A DNA stretch of 64,000 nucleotides from an uncultured bacterium (GTDB taxonomy: Bacteria > Planctomycetota > JAJSAM01 > JAJVHW01). The stretch is from NCBI GenBank assembly GCA_937996235.1, contig CALKVK010000027.1:1-64000 (forward strand). Reading direction: 5' to 3'. The notes beneath the pieces are model-generated. The model saw only the letters and a list, made by a program, of their open reading frames with translations. It was not told the origin of the DNA and did not search any database. Below, one piece after another: positions 45,329 to 55,200 of the stretch. Position 1 is the stretch's first letter, and each line of letters opens with the position of its first letter. A program made the translations under genes and the position numbers.

Positions 45329-46729
45329 GTGTACCCCCTCCACCTCTCCTACCGCTTCGTCTCGCGTCATCTGCTGATGACGCTGATCGGCAGCTTCTTC
45401 GTCGGTGCGAGCCTCGCGATCCTGATCGTGGTGATGGCGGTGATGGACGGCTTCCAGATCCGCCTGAAGCAGACTTTCGCCGGCGCGTCGGCCGACCTGG
45501 TCGTGACGCCGCGCTACGAGGCCGATCTCGACAAGCTCGAAGCGGCGCTCAAGCGCCGCCTGGGTGACCGCGTCGTCGCGGCCGCTCCGCACTACCGCAC
45601 CGTGACGACGGTGCGCCGCGAGGGCGAGATCGACCCGGCCGTCATGGACGAGTTCGAGGTCGTGCAGGTGTTCGGGGTCGACGGGCTGCGCGAGCAGCGC
45701 GTGAACCAGTTCCGGGAGTATCTCACGGGACTGCCGAGCCGCGAGATCCCGCTCGTGCGGAATCTCGACGACCCGTTCGCCGTGAGCGGCGAGGACGCCG
45801 CGTACGAGCGCTCCGGGGTGATCCTCGGAACGCGCCTCGCGAAGCACCTCTTCGTGCGCCCGGACGACCGCGTGAACCTCTTCGCGCTCGTGCGTCGCGG
45901 CGGCGGAGACGGCGGCGGACGCAACACGCAGCTCAAGGACTTCGAGCTGCGACAGGAGCTGTTCGTCGTCCTCGGCGAGTACGAGAGCGGCAACGGCGAG
46001 ATCGACGGCGCGTGCCTGTTCCTCGACCGCAAGGACTTCATGCGCTTCTTCGACCCGCGCATGGCGAAGGCGTCGGTGCGCATCCGCCTCGCGCGCGGCG
46101 ACGCCGACTACGGCGACGCCGTCGAGATCCTGCGCGCCGACTGGTACGGCATCCTGCGCGAGTCGCTGCCGGACGGCGCCGCGCCGCCGGCGTGGCTGCG
46201 CGAGGACTCCTCGACCGCCAGCTCGGCGCTGCTCTGCGCGCCGTGGTACGCCGACCACACGGCGATGATCCGCGCGATCGAGAGCGAGAAGGCGATGATC
46301 CTCGTGATCACGTTCCTCATCCTCGTCGCCGGAGCGAGCTCGATCTTCGCGGCGCAGTGGCTGCTCGTGACCGACAAGGTGCGCGAGATCGGGATCCTGC
46401 GCGCGCTGGGCGCCGGTGTGCGCGGCATCACGTCGATCTTCGTGCTGAACGGCTGCCTGATGGGCGTGGTCGGCTCGGTCGGCGGCACGCTCGCGGGGCT
46501 GCTCTTCGTGCACTACATCGACGGCGTCCACGAGGGCATCCGCCGCGTGACGGGGCGCGAGGTGTTCGACCACAACATCTACCTGTTCGACCGCATCCCG
46601 ACGCACGTGGACCCGCAGCAGGTCGTGCAGTTCGCGCTGGCGGCGCTCGTGTGCACGCTCATCGCCGCCACGGTCCCCGCGCTGCGGGCCGGCTTCATGG
46701 ATCCCGCGCGGGCGCTGCACCATGAGTGA
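45329..46729 (+). CDS. lolC: ABC transporter permease, LolC/LolE/MacB-like
   Basis: LolC/E permeases extract lipoproteins from the inner membrane. The 466-residue protein has one membrane segment at about 14-40, a large periplasmic domain (about 45-310), and three C-terminal segments (about 325-350, 375-400, 430-455) with the FtsX-type motif VTDKVREIGILRALGAG. The start is GTG. Its last 8 bases overlap lolD. Substrate could be lipoproteins or another envelope component. Confidence 0.85.
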   Translation: MYPLHLSYRFVSRHLLMTLIGSFFVGASLAILIVVMAVMDGFQIRLKQTFAGASADLVVTPRYEADLDKLEAALKRRLGDRVVAAAPHYRTVTTVRREGEIDPAVMDEFEVVQVFGVDGLREQRVNQFREYLTGLPSREIPLVRNLDDPFAVSGEDAAYERSGVILGTRLAKHLFVRPDDRVNLFALVRRGGGDGGGRNTQLKDFELRQELFVVLGEYESGNGEIDGACLFLDRKDFMRFFDPRMAKASVRIRLARGDADYGDAVEILRADWYGILRESLPDGAAPPAWLREDSSTASSALLCAPWYADHTAMIRAIESEKAMILVITFLILVAGASSIFAAQWLLVTDKVREIGILRALGAGVRGITSIFVLNGCLMGVVGSVGGTLAGLLFVHYIDGVHEGIRRVTGREVFDHNIYLFDRIPTHVDPQQVVQFALAALVCTLIAATVPALRAGFMDPARALHHE

Positions 46730-47450
46730 CGCGGAGCAGGTCCTGGTCGCGCACGGCATCCAGCGCAGCTACCGGATGGGACGCTCCGCCGTCGAGGTGC
46801 TGCGCGGTCTCGACCTCGAGCTCCGCCGCGGGGAGCGCGTGAGCGTCGTCGGGGCGTCGGGCTCCGGGAAGACGACGATGATCAACGTGCTCGGCCTGCT
46901 CGACCGTCCGGACGAGGGCAGCGTGGCGCTGCTCGGCGAGGACGCGCACGACGCGGGCGCCGCGCGCCGCAACCTCCTGCGCAATCGCGGCATCGGCTTC
47001 GTGTTCCAGTTCTACCACCTCGTCAACGAGCTCGACGCGCGCGAGAACGTGATGCTCCCCGCGCTGATCGGCGCGCGCTTCGGCTCCTGGCTGGCGTGCC
47101 GTGCGCAGGCGCGCGAGCGCGCGGACGAGTTGCTCGAGCGCGTCGGACTGGCGGACCGCGCGCGGCACAGGCCCGCGGAGCTCTCCGGGGGCGAGCGCCA
47201 GCGCGTCGCGATCGCGCGCGCGCTCGTCAACCGGCCGTCGGTGCTCTTCTGCGACGAGCCGACGGGCAACCTGGACCCGCGCACGAGCGGCGGCGTGCAG
47301 GACCTGCTGCTCGAGATCGGCAGCGAGGACCGTGCGATGCTGCTCGTCACGCACGACGTCGGTTTCGCCGCAAGTTGCGACCGCGTGCTGCGTCTGACGG
47401 ACGGTAGGCTCGTCGCCGAGAACCTCGGTGGCCCGGGAGGACGTCGATGA
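46722..47450 (+). CDS. lolD: ABC transporter ATPase, LolD-like
   Basis: The 242-residue ATPase has Walker A GASGSGKTT (about 43-51), Q-loop FVFQFYHLVNELDARENV, signature LSGGERQRVAIARAL (about 152) and Walker B VLFCDEPTGNLD. The MacB/LolD subfamily is indicated by the QFYHL...EN motif. It overlaps the permease by 8 bases and the lipoprotein gene by 4, a tight three-gene operon. Confidence 0.93.
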   Translation: MSDAEQVLVAHGIQRSYRMGRSAVEVLRGLDLELRRGERVSVVGASGSGKTTMINVLGLLDRPDEGSVALLGEDAHDAGAARRNLLRNRGIGFVFQFYHLVNELDARENVMLPALIGARFGSWLACRAQARERADELLERVGLADRARHRPAELSGGERQRVAIARALVNRPSVLFCDEPTGNLDPRTSGGVQDLLLEIGSEDRAMLLVTHDVGFAASCDRVLRLTDGRLVAENLGGPGGRR

Positions 47451-47824
47451 GAGCGCGTGGACCAGGCTCCTGTCCCAGCAACGGGTCGCGGAGCGGCGGC
47501 TGCGCGAGGCCGTGCGACGTGACGCGGTCAGCGGTCCCGACGCGTCACGCGCGCAGGCCTCTGGCCGCCCTGGCTCTCCTCGGTGCCCTCGCCGTCGCGG
47601 GCTGCCGCAGCGACGGCGGCATCGGGCCGAGCTTCGCCGCGCACGGACTGGAGGCCACGACCGACATGCTCGCCGCGCAGTTCGCCCGCGACGTGCAGGC
47701 GACGGGCGAGCACCTCGACGACGTCGCCGCGTGGCCGTGCGAACTGGCGGACGACCCCTTCGCCGATCTGCGCCGCACGGTGCGACTGTATCTCGAGGGC
47801 GACACCGACCCCGCGCGTCGCTGA
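47447..47824 (+). CDS. Small lipoprotein in the Lol-like operon
   Basis: The 125-residue product has a lipoprotein signal (ALLGALAVAGC, C53 from the ATG). The ATG overlaps the lolD stop (ATGA). A GTG at 47519 would give a more typical 101-residue lipoprotein. The mature part is short and not recognised. As the last gene of the transport operon it could be a helper of the transporter. Confidence 0.65.
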   Translation: MRARGPGSCPSNGSRSGGCARPCDVTRSAVPTRHARRPLAALALLGALAVAGCRSDGGIGPSFAAHGLEATTDMLAAQFARDVQATGEHLDDVAAWPCELADDPFADLRRTVRLYLEGDTDPARR

Positions 47825-48150
47825 GCCGCGGCCGCCGCGCGCCGAACATCTGTGGCGCGCCGGCCGCCCCCCGGTAGATACTGGCGTCGTGTCGGGGTTG
47901 GGGCCGACCCCCCCGTAAAACGGCTTGCCGCACACACTCCACATCACATTCCCCTTTTCTCTACCGGCAGTCGTCCTCCTCGGCACACTCCACGCGGCGA
48001 CGCGCTCCAGCACAGCAGGTCCTGCGCAGGCGCCCGCGGCGGGCGGAAAGTGCAGCCCCTTCCGATGTGAGCGGAGCAGCGCTCCTCGGCCCGCGTCGCG
48101 CGCCACGGACGCACCCCTCGGCGGCTGACCCCGCCTCCTCCAAACGCAAG
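47825..48150. other. Intergenic region with an AT-richer pocket
   Basis: Between two convergent genes the sequence around 47905-47970 is less GC-rich than the neighbours (CACACACTCCACATCACATT near 47930). On the minus strand an ATG at 47937 preceded by AGGGGA opens MWSVCGKPFYGGVGPNPD, but the frame then runs into antisense sequence of the lipoprotein gene. No gene is called. A GGGGTTGG-GG-CCGACCCC hairpin near 47896-47913 could end the Lol-like transcript. Confidence 0.4.
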
Positions 48151-48192
48151 CGGCCCCGTGCCCCGGGCGGAACCGCCCGGGGCACGGGGCCG
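48151..48192. terminator. Strong hairpin between convergent genes
   Basis: Two 20-bp arms (48151-48170 and 48173-48192) are perfect inverted copies separated by AA. It lies 19 bp beyond the end of the minus-strand EF-hand gene and is the most stable hairpin seen in the window. Likely bidirectional termination. Confidence 0.7.
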
Positions 48193-48211
48193 GCAGGTGA
48201 CCGCGTCCGCC

Positions 48212-50485
48212 CTACTTGCCGGTCGAGTCGGCGGCGCTCTCGGCGTCCGCCTTCGCCTTCTCGGCCGCCTCCTGCGCCTGCGCCGCGTCCAGGTCCGCCG
48301 GCGACGTGAACCACGCCGGGGGGTCCTTCACGCCCAGCGCGACCAGTCCGGTGTGGATGAGCGCGAAGTGGTCGAGCAGGCTCAGCACGAACGCCACGAC
48401 CACGACGAAGCCGAGGAGCTTCGGCCACACGCTCGGCTTCTCGCCGAACGGGTCGTCGTCGGCTGCGCTCGAGCCGTAGGGCAGCGCTGCGACGTGCGTG
48501 AGCGACTTGCCGAAGCGCACGTTCAACTTCACGCGGCCGTTCACGGCCCAGCCGTTGGCGTCGAGGATCGGGCCGAGGTTGCGCTGCCGCAGCTTCAGCC
48601 AGGCGATCAGCATCGACGGCCCGGAGACCAGGAGCAGCACGCCGACGAACACGAGGCAGATCTGCCAGAACTCGAGCTCGAACGTCTTCGTGGCGTAGCC
48701 GACCAGAGCGGTGAGGAACGCGCCGATCGCACCGACGGCGACGCCCATGGCGGCCACGGTGCCGACGTCGATCTTCTTCGGCTCCGCCGCGGCGGCCGGG
48801 GCCGTCTTGTCCACGTTCGCGGTGGCCGCCGCCGCCGCTGCCATCTTCTTGTCGGCCTCGGCGTCGGCGGCGGCCGCGCGCTTCGCGACCATCTCCTCGA
48901 TCATCCGCACGAGCTTCTTGTAGGGCGCCCAGAACGCCTGGCGGATGCTGATCGGGTTCTCGATCACCTTCGTGATCGTGGCGTCCCAGTCGCGCCCCTG
49001 GCGGTCGAAGAAGATGCCGTTGCGTCCGACCATCAGATAGTCGGAGTCGCCGTCGGTGAACGCGGCCGCGATCTGCATCTTCTCGCCCGACGGGCGCGTG
49101 CAGTCGCAGTACGCGAGGTACGCCTTGGCCATGCCGGCGAGCGCGGCGTGCCGACCCGCGTCGGCGACGCGCACGACCAGGTCGCACGCGCGGCTGTCGA
49201 GGTACAGGCGGCCGGCCTGGAAGTTCGCGAGCCGGTCGCGCGAGTAGAAGTCGCCGAAGTTCACGAAGTTGCAGAGCAGCCTGTGCAGGTCGCGGTGGTA
49301 GCGCACCAGCCGCTCCACCTGCACGATGCCGTCGAACTCCGGCGCGAGCGCCTTGTCGCGGTCGATCAGCGCCGTGATCGCCGCCTTCGCGTCGCCGGCG
49401 GCGAGCGCGGCGACGCGCTCGGCGCCGAGCTGCTCGACCGACGTCGCCGGCTTCCGCGCCTGCCACGCCTCGAACGGCGCGAGCCGCGCGCCGACGTCGC
49501 GCCACTCGGCCTCGGTGAGCACGTCGCGCGCCCCGAGCAGCGGCACGATCGCGGCGTCGCGCAGCGCGTGCACCGCGCCCGCCCACGCGGGGTTGAGTCC
49601 CTCCGACAACGGCAGCGCCCGCCCGGGCTCCACGTGGGCGAGGGGGAACCCGGCGAGCTCCGTCACGCCCAGCGAGAGATCGGTCTGCGCCAGTACGGCG
49701 TACTCCTCGGCCGCCCGGTTGAGCGCGTCGCGCGAGCGCGCGTCGAACGCGGCGACCTTCGTCCGAGCGAACCAGTCGTCCACCTTGGCGCGCACCGCGC
49801 GCCACGCCCCCGCGGCGGCGGCGGTCGCGTCGCCGAGCGGCAGGATCGACGCGTCGCCGGTCGGCTCCTGCGTCCACGCCACGAGCGCGGCGCACTCGCC
49901 GAAGAACGCATCGACCGCGGCCTGGTCCACGCCGGGCAGGCCGCTGCGGTCCGTCAGCGCGCCGCGGCACTTCAGCACGTCCGCGAGCGCGGCGCGCGTG
50001 GCGTCGTCCTGCGCCGATTCCGCCGGCACGATCCCGTCGCCGTTGAAGTGCGTCTTCGCGAACAGCGCCGCCGTGTCCGAGACGTCGGCGAGCGTGATCG
50101 CGGTGGCGTCGCCCTTGCCGAGGTCGCTCAGGATGCGCCGCGCCGACGCGACCAGCGCCTTGCCGGACGCGCTCGCGTCCGAGATCGAGGCGAGCGGCAC
50201 GGAGTCGCTGCCGGCCGCGAGCGCCGCCAGGTCGCGCAGGTGGTCGCGGCACCACTCGGCGGCGGCGATCACCTCGGGCGCGCGCACGCGTCCGTCGCCG
50301 TCGGTGTCGATCAGTCCCAGCGTCCGCTCGTCGAACTCGAGCCCCTTCACAGGGCAGGCGAGCGCGGCCCACAGCTTCTTGTCGAGCTGTCCGAGGTTCG
50401 CGTAGTCGCCGGCCGCCGCGATGCGCGCCTGGTCGAACCCGCCGGCGCGGAAGAACCGCCAACCGTGACTCTTCGTCTCTGCCAT
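48212..50485 (-). CDS. Membrane protein with EF-hand motifs
   Basis: The 757-residue protein has an N-terminal EF-hand-like loop DTDGDGRVRAPE (about 61-72) and a second, FNGDGIVPAE (about 150), both with the DxDxDG pattern at least in part. A long helical region follows, then membrane segments at about 580-600, 615-635 and 690-710, and a charged tail. Ca2+ binding is probable. The ATG at 50485 has GGAAGGA upstream. It lies downstream of the C25 peptidase gene on the same strand, but the family function is unknown. Confidence 0.75.
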   Translation of the reverse strand: MAETKSHGWRFFRAGGFDQARIAAAGDYANLGQLDKKLWAALACPVKGLEFDERTLGLIDTDGDGRVRAPEVIAAAEWCRDHLRDLAALAAGSDSVPLASISDASASGKALVASARRILSDLGKGDATAITLADVSDTAALFAKTHFNGDGIVPAESAQDDATRAALADVLKCRGALTDRSGLPGVDQAAVDAFFGECAALVAWTQEPTGDASILPLGDATAAAAGAWRAVRAKVDDWFARTKVAAFDARSRDALNRAAEEYAVLAQTDLSLGVTELAGFPLAHVEPGRALPLSEGLNPAWAGAVHALRDAAIVPLLGARDVLTEAEWRDVGARLAPFEAWQARKPATSVEQLGAERVAALAAGDAKAAITALIDRDKALAPEFDGIVQVERLVRYHRDLHRLLCNFVNFGDFYSRDRLANFQAGRLYLDSRACDLVVRVADAGRHAALAGMAKAYLAYCDCTRPSGEKMQIAAAFTDGDSDYLMVGRNGIFFDRQGRDWDATITKVIENPISIRQAFWAPYKKLVRMIEEMVAKRAAAADAEADKKMAAAAAATANVDKTAPAAAAEPKKIDVGTVAAMGVAVGAIGAFLTALVGYATKTFELEFWQICLVFVGVLLLVSGPSMLIAWLKLRQRNLGPILDANGWAVNGRVKLNVRFGKSLTHVAALPYGSSAADDDPFGEKPSVWPKLLGFVVVVAFVLSLLDHFALIHTGLVALGVKDPPAWFTSPADLDAAQAQEAAEKAKADAESAADSTGK

Positions 50486-50648
50486 GGGGATCCCGTCCTT
50501 CCCAGTGTCTGCCAAGGGCGCCCGCGCGCCGTCCTCCCGTGCGCGAGTGTAGCCTCGAGGCGGGGGGGCTCAGCGCAGCCATCCCGGGCGCCGCAGGGTC
50601 CGCAGCGGGCTCGTCCGCCGGCGTCCCCGGAGCGTGCAGCGCGAGTGC

Positions 50649-52196
50649 TCAGCGCGCGGTGACGCGCAGCGCGACTCCCGCAGCGGAGCAGCCCTCCGGA
50701 CCCTCCACGAACACGCGGACGTCGTACCGACCCGCGTCGAGTCCGGCGGGGAGGTCGACGGACAGCGCGACGGCCTCGTCCGCGGTCGCCACGTCCGCCT
50801 CGCCGGTCGCCAGCGGCCGGACGTTCGCCGCCGCGAAGTCCGCGGCAAGCTGCTCGGCGTCGCGCCCCGGGCGGCGCAGCCGCGCGTTGGCGTCGCGGCG
50901 CGGCAGCACCTCGAGCAGCGCACGCCCCGCCACCGGCGAGCGGACGAGCACACGCAGGGGCGTACCCGCGGCGCACTCGGACGGTGCTTCGAGCCGGGCC
51001 GCGGCGGGCCGCGCGGGACGCAGGAGCGGATCGCCGAAGAGTTGGTAGAGCTGGACGTGTTCGGCGCGGTCGGTCGCGCGCTTCGCGGCGTCGGTCTCGT
51101 AGAACTGCGCCGCGAGCGCCTCGAGGGCGACGCGCGTCGGCCGCTCGCTCTCCGCCGCGACGAGCGCGCGTTTCGCGGCGAGCACGGCGTCCCCGATCGT
51201 CCCGCGCTCCTGCACGAGCAGTGCGTCGAGCAGCTCGACGGCCAGGATGCCGTTGCCGTACGGCGTCGAGACGCGGCTCGACGCGACCACGCACGCCGGC
51301 CCTGCGGGTCGGCGGTACGCCAGCTCGGCCAGGCAGTCCTCCTCCGCGTCGTAGCGCCCGGTCGAGCAGGCGACGAACACGAGCACCGGCGCGCCGCGCG
51401 CGCATGCGAGCTGCGCCGCGGCGTCCGCCTCGAGGATCGGGTGCGCGCGGCCCTGCCAGGTCATGCGGTCCACGTGCCGCGCGCTGCCGTGGCCGACGTA
51501 CGCGACCACGAGCGCCCCGCGTGCGAGCCGCTCCAGGAACTCCGGCTGCAGCCGCGCGGGGGGCGGGCAGAACGCGGACGTCTCCTTCGCGTAGACGAAC
51601 CCCGTCTCGACCCACGGCGGCACGTCGCGGTTGAGGGCGAGGCGCGTCACCATCTCCAGCGCCATGTCGGCCTGGGCGCCGAAGCCGCCCACGCCCGCGA
51701 CGACGTCGAGCCGCCGCCGCCACGTGCCGGGCGGGGGCGACGTCTCGTACGCGATGCTGCGCGCGAGCAGGCGCCGCGCCTCGTCGGCGTCGTGCGCCGG
51801 GATGCGGCCGAGCGCGACGTCCGGGCGGCCGTCGCCGTCCACGTCGCAGAACGGCGCGTCGGTGGCGATGCGCGTGTCGGACTCCCACGCGGCGATCGCC
51901 ACCGCGGGCGCGTAGGCGCACGGGACGCGGTCCGTGTCGCCGAGCACGAGGACGTGGCGGAGCGCGCCCCGGCTCGCCGCGTGGACGCCGCGCACGGTTG
52001 CGGCGACGTCCTCGCCCGGCGCCGCGACCGCGACCTCGTGCCCCTGCGCGCGCCGGTGCCGCGTCCACGCGTCGAGCGCCGGGCGCAGGTCGTCGGACGT
52101 GACGACGAGGACGTCCTGCGCACGTGCCTCCGCGGCAGACGCGGCGGACACGGCCAAGAGGAGCAGCAGGGCGGGGACGGAGCGCGCGATCGGCAT
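50649..52196 (-). CDS. Secreted gingipain-like cysteine peptidase (C25 family)
   Basis: The 515-residue product has a signal peptide (to about 27) and the caspase-fold C25 domain: VLVLGDTDRVP, DVDGDGRPDVALGRIPA (119-134), the catalytic histidine in YVGHGSARH (H236) and the catalytic cysteine in LVFVACSTG (C277). A beta-sandwich domain ends the protein. No type IX secretion C-terminal signal was recognised. It follows the DUF2339 gene by 9 bp. C25 members cleave after Arg or Lys in Porphyromonas; specificity here is unknown. Confidence 0.85.
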   Translation of the reverse strand: MPIARSVPALLLLLAVSAASAAEARAQDVLVVTSDDLRPALDAWTRHRRAQGHEVAVAAPGEDVAATVRGVHAASRGALRHVLVLGDTDRVPCAYAPAVAIAAWESDTRIATDAPFCDVDGDGRPDVALGRIPAHDADEARRLLARSIAYETSPPPGTWRRRLDVVAGVGGFGAQADMALEMVTRLALNRDVPPWVETGFVYAKETSAFCPPPARLQPEFLERLARGALVVAYVGHGSARHVDRMTWQGRAHPILEADAAAQLACARGAPVLVFVACSTGRYDAEEDCLAELAYRRPAGPACVVASSRVSTPYGNGILAVELLDALLVQERGTIGDAVLAAKRALVAAESERPTRVALEALAAQFYETDAAKRATDRAEHVQLYQLFGDPLLRPARPAAARLEAPSECAAGTPLRVLVRSPVAGRALLEVLPRRDANARLRRPGRDAEQLAADFAAANVRPLATGEADVATADEAVALSVDLPAGLDAGRYDVRVFVEGPEGCSAAGVALRVTAR

Positions 52197-52205
52197 CGCG
52201 CGAGA

Positions 52206-55200
52206 CTACTGCGTCTCCGGCTCCTCCGCCGCGTCGCGCCGCGCGCGGCGCTGGTAGAGCACCGACACGCCGACGAGCACCGCGCCGAGCACGACGAGCG
52301 CGAGCATGCGGTACGGTGTGTCGAGGAACGACAGGTCGAAGAGGAACACCTTCGCCACCGTGCCGGCGAGCAGTGCGAGCGCGAAGAGCCGCACGGCGCG
52401 CTCGCCGCGCACGAACCCGGCGACCACCGCCGCGATCCCGTAGAGGGCCCAGAGAGTCGAGTACGCGAGGGCGCGGGCGTCGTCGGTCGCGAACCAGCCG
52501 CGAAGCGTCGAGCGCTGTGCGATCGCGAAGTGATCCGCCACCTCGCGCGTGAGCAAGGTGATCAGCAGTGCGTGGCCGAGCAGCGCGCACACGGCAGCCG
52601 ATTGCGAGCGCTTCCCCTGGCGCGCCCTGGCCCCCTGCACGAAGAGCGCGACCGCCGTCATGAGCCCGCCCGCGAAGCGCGTGTTCGCGAGCACGCTGCG
52701 CGCTGCCTCCGCGTCGGTGAGCGCGACGGCGATCGCCACGCCGGACGCAGCCAGCGCGGCGCTGCCGATCCCTGCCAGAGTCGCGTTCGTGCGCGCTGCG
52801 GCGCGCCGCGACGCCGCGATCGCGTACAGCGCCCACAGCGCGGCGATCGACGCGGGCGTCGCGGCGACGCACGACGGCCACGCGTCCGCGTTCCAGAGCG
52901 GATGCCGCGCGAACAGGTCGCGCGCCTCGAGCGCGAGCAGCACGAGTGTCGCGACGTGCGCGAGCCAGGTCGCGACGGCGCACACGTCGCGGTTCTCGGT
53001 GCCGTCGCGCGGCGTGAGGCGCGCGAGCAGGTGCGCCGCGACGATCGGAAGGAGCGCGAGCAGCGTCCGCGGCGCGACCAGGGCGACGCTCGCGTGGGCC
53101 GGAAGGACGAGCGGATCGAGCACGCAGCCGAGCAGCGCCGCCGTGAGCGCGAACGTCGCTCCGAGCACGGACGCCGTCGTGTCGGCGCGCCTTCGCGCCG
53201 CGACGAACAGCCACGTCCCGTGGACCGCGGCGAGCGCGGCGATGCCGCGCCACGTCGTGCCCGCGAGCAGGCCCGGGAGATCGCGCGGCGCGATCACGTC
53301 GTGCCACTCCAGCGCGAGCGCGCCGAGGAGCAGCACGTGTGCGAGAACGCGACACGCCTCGGACGCGCTGCGCTCGGATGCCGTACCCGGCCGGTGGTCG
53401 CGCGCCACGAGCGCGAGGACCGCCGCCGAGCCGAGCAGCGCGGCGGCCCGCGCGTTCAGCAGGACGAACGTGACCGGCAGGTTGCCGACGGCGATCTCGA
53501 CGACGATCAGCCGCAGCAGGATCAGCGCGCCGAACATCGCGCCGGTGACCTGCACGAGACGCGACGCGCGACGCCGGCCGACGATCGCGAGTGCGCCGGC
53601 GTAGGCGACCCACATCAGGTCGAACCACAGTGCGCGCGCCTGCGCGTACTCCGCGGCGCGGCCGACGAACAGTGGTTCGACCCAGCGGGTGAACGCGCTG
53701 CGCACCTCGAGCGAGGCGAAGACGACCGGCAGGGCGAGCGCGAGCAGCCACACGAACGTCACGGGCAGTCGCTCCGCGTCGGCCGCGGCGGGGTCGCGCC
53801 GACGCAGACGCAGCACGGCCGCCGTCGCCGCACCGACTCCGAGGAACGCGGCGCCGCGCGCCGAGACCAGCGGCGTGTAGTGGAGCGGATCGAGCAACTC
53901 GCCGGGTGCGTCGAACGCGAGCAGGCGCGCGCCGGCCAGCAGCAGCGCCACGAGTGCCCACCCACGGGCGATCGTGGACGGCGCACGTGTCGCGAGCGTC
54001 TGGATCAGCACGGCGACGACGGCCCACGTCAGCGTCACGTGCCAGCCCTCGATGCGCGACTCGACGAGCGGGAACAGCAGGGCGTGGCAGGCCGCCGCGC
54101 CGGCGAAGAGCGCGAAGAGCGCGTCGTCCGCGGCACCGCGCCGGACGAGCAGCGCTGCTCCCGCGAGGAACGCGAGGGACGTCGCGAGGAACGCGGCGCC
54201 GCGCCAGTCGAGCAGTCCGTGTGCGAGCGCCTCGTGGAGCGCGGGGGCGTGGAGGAGCGCCGCTCCGAGGGCGACGAGCTGGGCGCCCGCCGCGCCGCGC
54301 TGCCGCAGCACGGCGACGAGCGCCTCGCCGCACGTCAGCACGAGGAACGCCGAGGCCGTCAGCGCGGCGAGGCCTCGATGCTCGGCGGCGTGCACCGCCC
54401 ACCACGAGCCGAGGTGGGAGAGTGTCGCGACGGAGACCAGCACGCGCAGCCACGGAGTCGCGCGCAGCAGTCCCACCGCGAGGAAGCCCGCGCTCGCGAT
54501 CCAGATGTACACGAACAGGAACCCGGGCGCGTCCCACGCGGCGCCGAGAAGCGGAGGGGTGGCGTACGCGCCGACCGCCGCGAGCGCGGCGGTCGGCGTG
54601 GACCGGTGCAGGACCGCGAGCAGCGCGCCCACGCACGTCGTCGCCACCATGCCGACGAACGCGACGTCGCGCGGCACGATGTCGTGCACGCGCACGCCGA
54701 CGAACAGGACCAGGTGCAGCAGTGCGATGCCGCCGCCGCACGCGCCCGACGCGAGGACGTCGCGCCCGCGGCGCGCCAGCCGGTGACCCCACACGAGCGC
54801 CGCGACGCCCGTCGCGAGTCCCGACGCGATCTGCAGCGCGGGCGTGTACCAGCCGCGCTGGTAGGCGTACTGCAGGAAGTACGCTGCGCCGAAGAGCAGC
54901 GCCACGACGCCGACGTAGTGGAACCAACGCCCGCCGACGCGCGCCTCGAACGAGAGCGTCGCGGGCTCGCCGGCTGCGTCCGTCGCGCGCGCGGGCACCG
55001 GCGGCGGTGGGGGCGGTGCCGGTTCGACGGACTCAGGCGGGGGCGCCGGATCCGCGGCGGCGGGCGCGGCGGCGTGGGACGGCACGGACGTCTGCGCCGC
55101 GTGTGCCGGAGGTCGTGCGGGTGCGGCGGCCGGTGCTCTCGCCGGTTCGGCCACCGGTGCGGACGCCGCTGCGGACGCCGGCGCCGACGCCGGCTCTGCG

